Shown here one piece after another: positions 46,451 to 54,836 of a stretch of DNA of 64,000 nucleotides (position 1 is the first letter of the stretch; every line of letters begins with the position of its first letter). The stretch comes from Sphingomonas sp. Root710 (lineage in GTDB: Bacteria; Pseudomonadota; Alphaproteobacteria; Sphingomonadales; Sphingomonadaceae). The notes under the pieces were generated by a model. The model was not told the origin of the DNA. It ran no database searches and saw nothing but the letters and a program-made list of their open reading frames with translations. Position numbers and translations under genes: made by a program. The stretch lies in contig NZ_LMIB01000001.1 in the NCBI RefSeq assembly GCF_001429065.1, positions 691,933 to 755,932 on the forward strand. Reading direction: 5' to 3'.

Positions 46451-46577
46451 GATTTGCTCCCCCTGTTCGTGGCGCGCCCCTGCTGCGCCCGCGCAAGATG
46501 CCGGATTGCTAAGTCATTTCTGGGACGGGGAACAGGACTTTTTACAATCTGTTGCGGATTGATTCTGCTCGTTTGTT

Positions 46578-48110
46578 TCAGAGATCGAGAATCCAGTCCC
46601 AACGCATGTCGCCGCCGCCATCCATCACCGCGACCCCCTTCGCCGCCAGCGCATCGCGTATCCGGTCGGACGCTGCGAAATCCTTCGCCGCGCGCGCCTC
46701 CTGCCGGGCTGCGAGCTGTGCTTCTATATCCTCCTCGGTCATCGCCGAGTCGGCCGGGCGGCGGCGCAGGTCGATGCGGCGAATGCTGAGCAGGTCGAGC
46801 CCGAGCGCCAGGTCCATCGTCGCGAGCAGGCGCAGTTTCTCGTCCGCGGGAATCGCCTTGTCGGCGAGGGACTGCTCGAGCAGCGGCAAGGCCTGCGGCA
46901 CCATTAGGTCGCTCGATAGCGCCTCGTCGAACTGGGTGAGCAGCGCCTGCGCCTTCGGGCCGAGCCCGGCCTCGACCACCGACCGCTGATAGGCGAATGA
47001 CGCGCCTTTGCTCGCTCGGCTCTCGGTGAACAGCCGCAGCCATTCGGGCGAGCCCGCCTTGTCGCGGAGCTGCTCGGCGGCGAGAACTAGGCGGGTCAGC
47101 CGGGTCAGTGCTGCGGCGAGCGCCTCGGACGAGAATTCGAGTTCGGACCGGTAATGCGCCGACAGGCAGAGCAGCCGATAGGCGAGGGGATGGACGCCTT
47201 TCGCGATCACCCCTGCCAGCGTCGCGAAGCCGCCCTTGGACTTCGACATCTTGCCGCCGCGATCGACCAGGAAATTGTTATGCATCCAGAAATTCGCGCC
47301 CGATCGTTCGGTGCGGGTGAAGGCCTGATTCTGCGCGATCTCGTTGCAATGGTGGATTTCGCGATGATCGATCCCGCCGGTGTGGATATCGAACTGCGTG
47401 CCCAGATATTTCATGCTCATCACCGAGCATTCGAGATGCCAGCCCGGCGCGCCCGGACCCCAGGGCGACAGCCACTCCATCTGCCGCTGTTCGCCCGGCG
47501 CTGATCGCCGCCACAGCGCGAAGTCGGCCGGGTTGCGCTTGCCCTCGACCTCGGCAATGCGGCCGACCGTGTCGTCGCCGCGCGCGCCGGCGAGGCGGCC
47601 ATAATCGGGAACCTTGGACGTGTCGAAATAGAGGCCGTTGTCGAGCTCATAGCTCGCCCCGGCATCCTCGATCGCGCGCGCGAAGGCGATCATGTCCTGA
47701 ATATGGTCGGTCGCGACGCTCCACAGCGTCGGCGCGATGATGTTGAGCGCCTCGAGGTCTGCCTTGAACGCATCGGTGTAGAAGGCCGCGATCTCCCAGA
47801 TCGTCTTCGCCGCCTTGGCGGCGGCGGCCTCCATCTTGTCGTCGCCCTCATCGGCGTCGGAAGTCAGGTGCCCGACATCGGTGATGTTGATGACGTGGTT
47901 GACCGGCCAGCCCTTCCAGTTGAGCGTCCGGCGCAGCGTATCGGTGAAGACATAGGCGCGCAGATTGCCGAGATGCGCGAAATTATAGACCGTTGGGCCG
48001 CAGCTGTAGAGCCGCACCATCGTCGGATCGATCGGTTCGAAAGCGCGGGCGGCGCGGGTCAGGCTGTCGAACAGCGTGAGTGGCGCGCCGGAGGGAGCGG
48101 TAGCGGTCAT
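46578..48110 (-). CDS. cysS: Cysteinyl-tRNA synthetase
   Basis: The 510-residue class I synthetase carries CGPTVYN (zinc Cys), the HIGH-type HLGN, ECSVMSMKYLG and HHCNEIAQ zinc ligands, and KMSKS. It charges tRNA-Cys. I chose ATG 48110 because GGAAG lies five bases upstream; ATG 48122 would add four residues (MEAR). It lies between the TPP enzyme gene, 127 bases away, and a terminator on the other side. Confidence 0.96.
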   Translation of the reverse strand: MTATAPSGAPLTLFDSLTRAARAFEPIDPTMVRLYSCGPTVYNFAHLGNLRAYVFTDTLRRTLNWKGWPVNHVINITDVGHLTSDADEGDDKMEAAAAKAAKTIWEIAAFYTDAFKADLEALNIIAPTLWSVATDHIQDMIAFARAIEDAGASYELDNGLYFDTSKVPDYGRLAGARGDDTVGRIAEVEGKRNPADFALWRRSAPGEQRQMEWLSPWGPGAPGWHLECSVMSMKYLGTQFDIHTGGIDHREIHHCNEIAQNQAFTRTERSGANFWMHNNFLVDRGGKMSKSKGGFATLAGVIAKGVHPLAYRLLCLSAHYRSELEFSSEALAAALTRLTRLVLAAEQLRDKAGSPEWLRLFTESRASKGASFAYQRSVVEAGLGPKAQALLTQFDEALSSDLMVPQALPLLEQSLADKAIPADEKLRLLATMDLALGLDLLSIRRIDLRRRPADSAMTEEDIEAQLAARQEARAAKDFAASDRIRDALAAKGVAVMDGGGDMRWDWILDL

Positions 48111-48175
48111 GCGCGCTTCCATAAGCGATATCGTGCGAGGCTCCAGAGAGATTTTTGCGGGGCGGCGGCCAAACG

Positions 48176-48208
48176 AAAAGGCCGGCAGGTTTCCCCGCCG
48201 GCTCTTTT
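48176..48208 (-). terminator. Intrinsic terminator of the CHASE2 cyclase operon
   Basis: On the minus strand, AAAAG-A-GCCGGC, a ten-base loop and GCCGGC-CTTTT form a stem with a short T-tract. It lies 22 bases after the stop of the exported protein gene that ends at 48230, so transcription of that two-gene unit probably ends here, before cysS. Confidence 0.7.
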
Positions 48209-48229
48209 GCCTTGCCGCTCGCGCGGGGA

Positions 48230-48982
48230 TCAGCCCTTCGGAGAACCATCGGGCAGCGCGACCGTCTGGATCAGCAGGTCGAGCTGCGCATTGCAGCCGG
48301 CCTTGATCAGCGATTGCGCCATGTCCTCGAGCCCGGCCGTGGTCGGTTTCACGACGATGAACTTCAGCGAGGTCGGGGCCTTGGCGCCTTCCCAGCTTAG
48401 CTTATAGGCGCCGCCGTCGACGACCGGCACGCTCGAAGGCCATAGCGCCGCCGACTGGCCGGCGGGCAGGTCGATCGTGCCCTGGCCGCTGGGGCCGGTG
48501 ACCGTCACGGTCGCGGCCTTGTCGGCGCTCGGACGCCACACGGTCACGGTCGAGGTATCGGCGATGCACATGTTCGAGCTGCGGCCGATGTCGACATACC
48601 AGACGTTCGGGTTCTTGCCGGCGTTCTTGTCGATGCCGCTGGCGCTGCGGACGGCCCCGATGCGGGCGCGTCGCTCGCCGCCGCCCGATACCAGCGCATT
48701 GAGCGTCGATCCGGTCGACGCCGCTGCGGTCGCGGTGGCGGTCGCGCTGAACGTGCCCGGGCCGCTCAGCGTGCGGGTGCCCTTGCCGTCGAGCAGGACG
48801 ATCGTGTCGCCGGCTTTCAGGACGATCTTGGCCGTGTCGGGGATCGCCTTGCCGGCGGGATAGGTCTTGGCCGACGGACCGGCCGATCGGACGACCAGCG
48901 GCGCGGCCATAGCCGTGCCTGCGAGCATCAATCCTGCGAGTGTCGCAACAGCCTGCGACGAGCGCTTATTTATCCAGAGCAC
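48230..48982 (-). CDS. Exported protein coupled to a CHASE2 cyclase (FecR-like?)
   Basis: This 250-residue protein has a signal segment (AVATLAGLMLAGTAMA, near 11-27). The mature part has an opening strand set (APLVVRSAGPSAKTYPAGKA, KAGDTIVLLDGKGTRTLSG) resembling FecR-type beta domains, and a C-terminal helical end with two cysteines in the region. I am unsure of the family. GTG 48982 has GGGAGG five bases upstream, a strong site. The start lies inside the cyclase gene (17-base overlap), so the two are translationally coupled. It may modulate the periplasmic sensor domain of that cyclase, which is inference. Confidence 0.62.
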   Translation of the reverse strand: MLWINKRSSQAVATLAGLMLAGTAMAAPLVVRSAGPSAKTYPAGKAIPDTAKIVLKAGDTIVLLDGKGTRTLSGPGTFSATATATAAASTGSTLNALVSGGGERRARIGAVRSASGIDKNAGKNPNVWYVDIGRSSNMCIADTSTVTVWRPSADKAATVTVTGPSGQGTIDLPAGQSAALWPSSVPVVDGGAYKLSWEGAKAPTSLKFIVVKPTTAGLEDMAQSLIKAGCNAQLDLLIQTVALPDGSPKG

Positions 48983-51011
48983 TATAACCTCCCGGTCCAA
49001 CCTCATGAAGGCGCTTTATCAGATTGGCGAGCGCCTTATCATCAGGATTCTTTGCGGCCATTTGTTCGAACTCGGCCAGAGCAGTGGTATCTCCATCATC
49101 GAATCTACGCAGCGTGTCTGTGAACTGTTGCACAGCCGTAGCAGAAAAATCGGGGACGGGTTCGTAGATGATCATCGGGGTCGATCGGCCCGACACCGCG
49201 ATGCGGCCCATAGGGCGGAAATAGCCCAGGGTCGACTTCTCGACGACGGTGTCGCTGACCAGCGTTTTGGTCTTCAGATATTTGTTCGCGCCTTCGAGCC
49301 GCGCGGCAGTGTTCATCGAGTCGCCCAGTGCGGTGTACTGGATGCGGCCTTCGCCGCCGAAATTGCCGACGATAGCCTCACCCCGGTGACAACCGACCCG
49401 TGTGACGCCGATCGGCGGCACGCCCTCGGGTGCCTCGCGCCGGAATTGCTCACCGGCTTCATACATCGCGATCGCGCATTTGACGGCGCGGTCGGCATCA
49501 TCGGGCCGGCTGATCGGAGCGCCCCAGAAGGCGACGATGGCATCCCCGACGAACTTGTCGAGCGTGCCACCGTGCGCGAGCACGGTTTCCGATAGCAGGT
49601 CGAGATAGCGGTTGAGCAGGAGAGCCACCATTTCCGGCTCGATCTGGTGGCTGAGCTTGGTGAAACCCTCCAGATCGCTGAACACGGCGATGATGTCGCG
49701 CTTCTCGCCGTGCAGCTGGAGCCGCTCGGGATTCTTCATGATGTCCTTGGCGATGTCACCGGGCAGATATTTGCCGAGCGCGCCCTGTGCGAAATTGCGC
49801 TGTTCGGCGCCGATTCCACGCGCGGCGGTGCCGACGGCGGTATAGGCGAAGATCCAGCCGATCACCCAGCCGAACACCGGCAAACCCTGCGTATCGACAC
49901 CGTTGAACTGCCAGATGAACGGCACCGCGACGACCGCGCCCGCCTGAACGAGCAGGATCAGGCTGAGCTTCCAGATCTTCAGGTTCGACATCGCGGTGAG
50001 CGAACCGAGCAGGACGACGCCGATCGCGATCAGCCAGAGGCCCCAGCCGGGAATCTTCTTGTACATGAAATGATCGAGCATCTGCGCGAGCAGGGTCGCG
50101 TGGATCTCCAGCCCGATCGTCGTCTCGCCGACGCGGCCCGTGACCGGATCCTTCATCCGCGAAGCGGGGGTCTGGAATTGGTCGACGTCGGGGATGTTGC
50201 CGCCGATCAGGACGTACCGGCCCTCGATCTGCGGCTTCAATGCCTCGACCAGATCGGGATTGGCGATCAGCTCGACGGGCAGCTTGTCGAAGACCGGCCG
50301 CTCGTAATTGACCGGCAGGCGATAGCGGATCGATCCCTGATGATCGCGATATTCGGGAAAGCCCTGCGTCAGCGAATTGGCCATCAGCGGGGGCAGGTCG
50401 CGAAGCTGTTCGGGCCAGCTGCGCATTACGTCGTCGCGGTCGGCCTCCACCCGGATGCTGGTGAAATGGACATTGCCGGGCGCGGTCTGCTTCTGGAAAT
50501 CACGCAGGAACTGTTCCTGATCATAGGTCATGAAGGCCGGGTTCGACTTGTTCGTCGCCAAACCGAGATAGGTCGGCGTCTTCATGCCCCGGAAGGCGTC
50601 GATCAGCTGCTGGTCCTCGGGGGTGGGCTGGTCGATCAGAATATCGATGCCGATCGCTTTCGGCTTCATCTTGTCGAGCTGGGTCAGCGCTTTGCCGAGC
50701 ATCGCGCGGTCGAGCGGCGAGCGCCGCCCGGTGAGTCGCAGCGTCTCCTCGTTGAACGTGACCATCACGATGCGCGGGTCGGTTTCGACATGCTTGGCGG
50801 ACAGCAGCGCGCGCACGTCGTACAGAGCGCGCTCTGCGTCCTGGGCGAGCATGATGTTCCAGCTGAACTTGGCGAAGAGCAGGCCGAGTGCGAGGAAAAT
50901 CGCGGTCACCACCAGCCGGGTGGGACCGATCTGCTTTAAAGTCTTGCGAACGACAGGGCCGATCCCCTGCAGGCGCGTCATGATCGACGCGCGTTCGACG
51001 CTGTCCGGCAT
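48966..51011 (-). CDS. CHASE2-domain adenylate/guanylate cyclase
   Basis: The 681-residue protein has an N-terminal membrane helix (near 31-50) and an extracytoplasmic CHASE2 sensor domain (RALYDVRALL, VMVTFNEETL, AIGIDILIDQPTPED, GRYVLIGG). Three further membrane helices follow at about 335-405, then a class III cyclase domain from about 430 (VFSDLEGFTKLS, TLDKFVGDAIVAFWGAP, YTALGDSMNTAARLEG). The metal-binding Asp and catalytic Asn/Arg are present, so it is probably active. The ligand is unknown. It diverges from rmuC and is coupled to the small exported protein downstream. Confidence 0.93.
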   Translation of the reverse strand: MPDSVERASIMTRLQGIGPVVRKTLKQIGPTRLVVTAIFLALGLLFAKFSWNIMLAQDAERALYDVRALLSAKHVETDPRIVMVTFNEETLRLTGRRSPLDRAMLGKALTQLDKMKPKAIGIDILIDQPTPEDQQLIDAFRGMKTPTYLGLATNKSNPAFMTYDQEQFLRDFQKQTAPGNVHFTSIRVEADRDDVMRSWPEQLRDLPPLMANSLTQGFPEYRDHQGSIRYRLPVNYERPVFDKLPVELIANPDLVEALKPQIEGRYVLIGGNIPDVDQFQTPASRMKDPVTGRVGETTIGLEIHATLLAQMLDHFMYKKIPGWGLWLIAIGVVLLGSLTAMSNLKIWKLSLILLVQAGAVVAVPFIWQFNGVDTQGLPVFGWVIGWIFAYTAVGTAARGIGAEQRNFAQGALGKYLPGDIAKDIMKNPERLQLHGEKRDIIAVFSDLEGFTKLSHQIEPEMVALLLNRYLDLLSETVLAHGGTLDKFVGDAIVAFWGAPISRPDDADRAVKCAIAMYEAGEQFRREAPEGVPPIGVTRVGCHRGEAIVGNFGGEGRIQYTALGDSMNTAARLEGANKYLKTKTLVSDTVVEKSTLGYFRPMGRIAVSGRSTPMIIYEPVPDFSATAVQQFTDTLRRFDDGDTTALAEFEQMAAKNPDDKALANLIKRLHEVGPGGYSALDK

Positions 51012-51142
51012 CCCCTATATCCCCCGTAGTGCCCCGCGCCGATATTAGCTTCTGCGCGCGCGATGGGAAGCGCGGAGTTTGGCTTGCAAAGTCAAAGTCC
51101 GGCGGGCAAGGTTCGCTTTCTGTTCCAAGAAGGCCTGCTCTG

Positions 51143-52477
51143 ATGTCATCGCTGATTGCCATTGCCCTGCCATTGTGCCTTGTCGCGGGCCTGATCCTGG
51201 GCTGGTTTGCGCGCGGGCGGATGCAGGCGGCGGGTGCGGGCGAGGCGGCCGATCTGCGCAAGGCGCTGGAGGCGGCCCGCGATGCGCTCAACCGTGCCGA
51301 GATCGAGAAATCGGGCCTGCTGGGCGAACGGCAGGCGCGGACCGAAGCGTTCGAGGCGCAGCTCAGACAGTTGCAGGAGGCCAAGGATCAGCTTTCGGCG
51401 CAGTTCGCCGAGGTCGGCGGCAAATTGCTCGAGCAGGCACAGCGCCAGTTCCTCGAACGCGCAGATCAGCGCTTCCATCAGGCGGGTGAAAAGAGCGAGG
51501 CGCAGCTCAAGGCGCTGCTCAACCCGGTCGAATCGACCCTGAAACGCTATGAGGAAGGCCTGCAGCGCGTCGAGAAGGAGCGCGTCGACAGCTATGCGGG
51601 GCTGCGCGAGGCGGTCGATCAGGTGCGGGTGGGGCAGGGGCAGGTCCGCGATGAGGCTGCCAAGCTGGTCAACGCGCTGCGCGCCAGCCCGAAGGCGCGG
51701 GGCCGCTGGGGCGAGCAGTCGCTGCGCAATGTCCTCGAACAGGCGGGGCTGTCGCCTTACGCCGACTTCGCGACCGAAGTGTCGGTCGATACCGAGGATG
51801 GGCGGCTGCGGCCGGACGTGATCGTGCGGCTGCCGGGCGGACGGCGGCTGATCATCGACGCGAAATGCTCTTTCAACGCCTATATGGATGCGAGCGAGGA
51901 AGTTGACGAGGCGGCCCGGCTCGGCTTCCTCAAGGCGCATGCCGCCGCGCTGCGGCTTCACGCGACGCAGCTTGGCCAGAAAAGCTATTGGGACCGGTTC
52001 GGCGAGGCCGCCGATTATGTGGTGATGTACATACCCGGCGAGCATTTCCTGTCGGCGGCGATGGAGCAGGACCCCGAGCTGTGGGACTGGGCGCACGAAC
52101 GCCGCGTGCTGATCGCGAGTCCGATCAACCTCGTCGCGCTCGCCCGCACCGTGGCGAGTGTCTGGCGGCAGGAGAAGATGGCCGAGGAGGCCCGCCAGAT
52201 CGGTCAGCTCGGCAAGGAAATGTTCGAGCGATTGTCGGTCGCCGCGACCCATCTCAAGCGCGTCGGCGGCGGCCTCAACAGCGCGGTCGAGAATTACAAC
52301 AAGTTCGTGGCGAGCTTCGAGGGCCGGGTGCTCGTCACAGGCCGCAAGTTCCGCGATCTCAACATCGAGACGGGCGGCAAGGAGATAGAGGAAGCTGCCG
52401 CGATCGAGACGCGCGCCAGCGAACCGGCGGTCGATCTGCTGGCAGCGCCGGAAGAGGGCAAGGGTCTGCCCAACTGA
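51143..52477 (+). CDS. rmuC: DNA recombination protein RmuC
   Basis: The 444-residue protein has an N-terminal membrane helix and a coiled-coil region (about 35-150, with EKSGLLGERQARTEAFEAQLRQL). The RmuC nuclease-like domain follows, with RGRWGEQSLRNVLEQAGL, PDVIVRLPGGRRLIIDAKCSFNAY, and VMYIPGEHFLSAA. RmuC limits recombination at inverted repeats. ATG 51143 has AAGAAGG about nine bases upstream. It diverges from the CHASE2 cyclase. Confidence 0.92.
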   Translation: MSSLIAIALPLCLVAGLILGWFARGRMQAAGAGEAADLRKALEAARDALNRAEIEKSGLLGERQARTEAFEAQLRQLQEAKDQLSAQFAEVGGKLLEQAQRQFLERADQRFHQAGEKSEAQLKALLNPVESTLKRYEEGLQRVEKERVDSYAGLREAVDQVRVGQGQVRDEAAKLVNALRASPKARGRWGEQSLRNVLEQAGLSPYADFATEVSVDTEDGRLRPDVIVRLPGGRRLIIDAKCSFNAYMDASEEVDEAARLGFLKAHAAALRLHATQLGQKSYWDRFGEAADYVVMYIPGEHFLSAAMEQDPELWDWAHERRVLIASPINLVALARTVASVWRQEKMAEEARQIGQLGKEMFERLSVAATHLKRVGGGLNSAVENYNKFVASFEGRVLVTGRKFRDLNIETGGKEIEEAAAIETRASEPAVDLLAAPEEGKGLPN

Positions 52478-52544
52478 CGGCGGCTATTGTCTAACCTCTG
52501 CATCATCGCCAACTCGGCGCGGCAACCAACAGATGGAGCATGCC

Positions 52545-53249
52545 ATGGCCGACCTTTCCGCTTTTCCGATCACGAAGCGCTGGCCGGCCAAACATCCGGA
52601 TCGCATCCAGCTCTATTCGCTCAACACGCCCAATGGCGTGAAAGTGTCGATCATGCTGGAGGAGACCGGGCTGCCCTATGAGGCGCATCTGATCGACATC
52701 ATGGACAATCAGAGCCACACGCCCGAATTCCTCTCGCTCAATCCGAACGGCAAGATACCAGCGATCATCGATCCCGATGGACCCGGCGGCAAGCCGATAG
52801 GGCTCGCGGAATCGGGCGCGATCCTGATCTATCTCGCCGACAAGACCGGTAAGTTCGTCCCCGCCGACCCCGCTGCCCGCTATGAGACGATCCAATGGGT
52901 CATCTTCCAGAATGCGGGGATGGGGCCGATCTTCGGACAGGTCGGCTTCTTCAACAAGTTTGCGGGCAGGGCGATCGAGGATAAGCGGCCGCTGCAGCGC
53001 TATGTCGACGAGTCCAAGCGTGTGCTAGGCGTGCTCGATCGCCGCCTCCAGGGCCGCGACTGGATCATGGGTGCGGATTACAGCATCGCCGACATCTCGA
53101 CGCTGGGCTGGATCCGTAACCTGATTACCTTCTACGACGCACGCGACCTGATCGCCTTCGACACGTTGAAGAATGTGCCGGACTGGCTGGAGCGCGGCCT
53201 CGCCCGCCCGGCGGTGCAGCGCGGGCTGGAGATTCCGGCGCGGGCTTGA
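52545..53249 (+). CDS. Glutathione S-transferase family protein (YfcG/Ure2-like)
   Basis: The 234-residue protein has a thioredoxin-like N-terminal domain (IQLYSLNTPNGVKVSIMLEE, then LNPNGKIPAIIDPDG, LAESGAILIYLAD) and an all-helical C-terminal domain. The N-T-P-N-G-x-K motif matches the YfcG/YghU/Ure2-like group, which bind glutathione and often have disulphide reductase activity instead of classical GST activity. ATG 52545 is preferred because GGAG lies six bases upstream; ATG 52533 would add four residues. It stands alone. Confidence 0.88.
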   Translation: MADLSAFPITKRWPAKHPDRIQLYSLNTPNGVKVSIMLEETGLPYEAHLIDIMDNQSHTPEFLSLNPNGKIPAIIDPDGPGGKPIGLAESGAILIYLADKTGKFVPADPAARYETIQWVIFQNAGMGPIFGQVGFFNKFAGRAIEDKRPLQRYVDESKRVLGVLDRRLQGRDWIMGADYSIADISTLGWIRNLITFYDARDLIAFDTLKNVPDWLERGLARPAVQRGLEIPARA

Positions 53250-53262
53250 TCCGTCGACCTGG

Positions 53263-53343
53263 CGTCATCCCGGCGGAGGCCGGGACATCGGGAGAGGTTC
53301 GCGCGCGCTACCGCCTGAGATCCCGGCCTCCGCCGGGATGACG
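53263..53343. repeat. Perfect 23-bp inverted repeat between convergent genes
   Basis: The left arm (53263-53285, beginning CGTCATCCCGGCGGAGG) is exactly mirrored by the right arm (53321-53343, ending CCGCCGGGATGACG), with a 35-base spacer. It fills the gap between the convergent GST and M28 peptidase genes, so it can act as a bidirectional 3'-end structure. Shorter relatives occur at 22825 and 28402, suggesting a dispersed repeat family. Confidence 0.8.
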
Positions 53344-53345
53344 TG

Positions 53346-54728
53346 TTATTTCTTCACCGCCACCGGGCCATATTCGGTCGGATCGTTCGTGGTCACAGAC
53401 AGCATCGCCGTCCACGCCGCGACATTCTGGCGAAGCTGGGCCGGATCGATTTTGTCCAGCGTATCGTCCGGCGTGTGGTGGAGATCGAAATAGCGGGTGC
53501 CGTCCTGGCTGAGTTCCAGCACCGGGATACCCAGCTTGGCGACTTCGGAAATGTCCGACCCGCTCGCATTGCCATTGCTCGGATTCTGCTCGATGCCGAG
53601 CGGCGACAAAGCAGCGGCGATCGGTTTCATCGCCGGCAAAGCTGCCCCGGCGACATTGGTTTCAAAGCGCCAGACGCGATCGGCGCCGAAATCCGATTCG
53701 GCGAGCAGCTGGTGCTTTTCCGCGCCATGCTTCTCGCGATAGTCGATTCCGCCGAACAGGCCGATCTCCTCCGATCCGAACCAGACGACACGGATCGTTC
53801 GCAGTGGCTGCCCGGCGTCCATGATCCGCTTCGCCGCCGCGGTCGTGATCGCGACGCCGCTTGCATCGTCGATCGCGCCGGTGCCGAGGTCCCAGCTGTC
53901 GAGATGGCCGCCGACGACGATGATCCCGGCATTAGGGTCACGGCCCGGCACCTCCGCGATAACATTCCCTGACGGGCGCTTGCCCGCCATCTTCGCGGTG
54001 ACGTTGAGCGCGATCGTCACCGGCTGTCCGCGCTTGAGGATGCGTTCGAGCTGGTCGGCGTCGGGATTGGCCAGCGCGAGCGCGGGAATCGGCTTCGCGC
54101 CTTCGGCCCAGGCCTGCGCGCCGGTGTGCGGGTTGCGATGCTTGTCCGTGCCGATCGAGCGGATCAGGATCGCGGCGGCGCCCAGCTTCGAGGCGATCGA
54201 GGGACCGGTACGGCGGATCGCGCCGACGGGACCGTAAGGCGAGCCGTCCTGCGCGGGTGCCATGCGATGGGTGACGAAGACGATCTTGCCCTTGATGCTG
54301 GCCGGATCGGCGGCGCTGAGCGCGGCCAGGCTATCGAAACCGATCACCTCGGCCTTCAATCCCTTGGACGGTGTCCCGGCACTATTTCCCAGCGCGGTGA
54401 GCGTTAGCGACTGGGGGAAGGGGGCTACGATCTCGGCTGTTGCTTCGCCGCGCTCCCAGTAGGGCACCTCGAAGGGGTCCACCCGCACATTGGCGAAACC
54501 GAGCGCCTTGAGCTTGGCGACTGCCCAGTCGCGGGCGCGCGCCTCGGCATCGCTGCCCGCCTTGCGCTGGCCGATCTCGGTGGTCAGGCCTTCGGTGATC
54601 TCCCAGGCAAGGGAATCGGTCATCGCGGCGTCGCGCAGTCTGGCGGTCTCCTGCGGCGTCGCCTGGGCGTTGAGCGGAAAGGAAAGGGCGGCGGACGCGA
54701 CGAGCGCGAGCTTCGAAAATTTCATCAT
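53346..54728 (-). CDS. M28 family zinc aminopeptidase/carboxypeptidase with PA domain
   Basis: The 460-residue exported protein has a signal peptide (LALVASAALSFPLNAQA). A PA-type domain follows (VEFVTH-like IVFVTHRMAPAQ, GAAAILIRSIGTD). The M28 co-catalytic zinc ligands come next: GGHLDSWDLG, IDDASG, SEEIGLFGG, ESDFGAD, LHHTPDDT. It acts in the periplasm, releasing amino acids from peptides. ATG 54728 is followed by a second ATG, and either could start it. It converges on GST across the 23-bp inverted repeat. Confidence 0.91.
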   Translation of the reverse strand: MMKFSKLALVASAALSFPLNAQATPQETARLRDAAMTDSLAWEITEGLTTEIGQRKAGSDAEARARDWAVAKLKALGFANVRVDPFEVPYWERGEATAEIVAPFPQSLTLTALGNSAGTPSKGLKAEVIGFDSLAALSAADPASIKGKIVFVTHRMAPAQDGSPYGPVGAIRRTGPSIASKLGAAAILIRSIGTDKHRNPHTGAQAWAEGAKPIPALALANPDADQLERILKRGQPVTIALNVTAKMAGKRPSGNVIAEVPGRDPNAGIIVVGGHLDSWDLGTGAIDDASGVAITTAAAKRIMDAGQPLRTIRVVWFGSEEIGLFGGIDYREKHGAEKHQLLAESDFGADRVWRFETNVAGAALPAMKPIAAALSPLGIEQNPSNGNASGSDISEVAKLGIPVLELSQDGTRYFDLHHTPDDTLDKIDPAQLRQNVAAWTAMLSVTTNDPTEYGPVAVKK

Positions 54729-54836
54729 GGGGTTGAAGCTATCGGCGCGCTCGCCATTTGCCAATTGCCGTGCTGTCGGTTAGTGGCGGCGGCACATTTT
54801 CCAGCCCCAATCCAGCTCGACGAGGGTCCGCGACCG

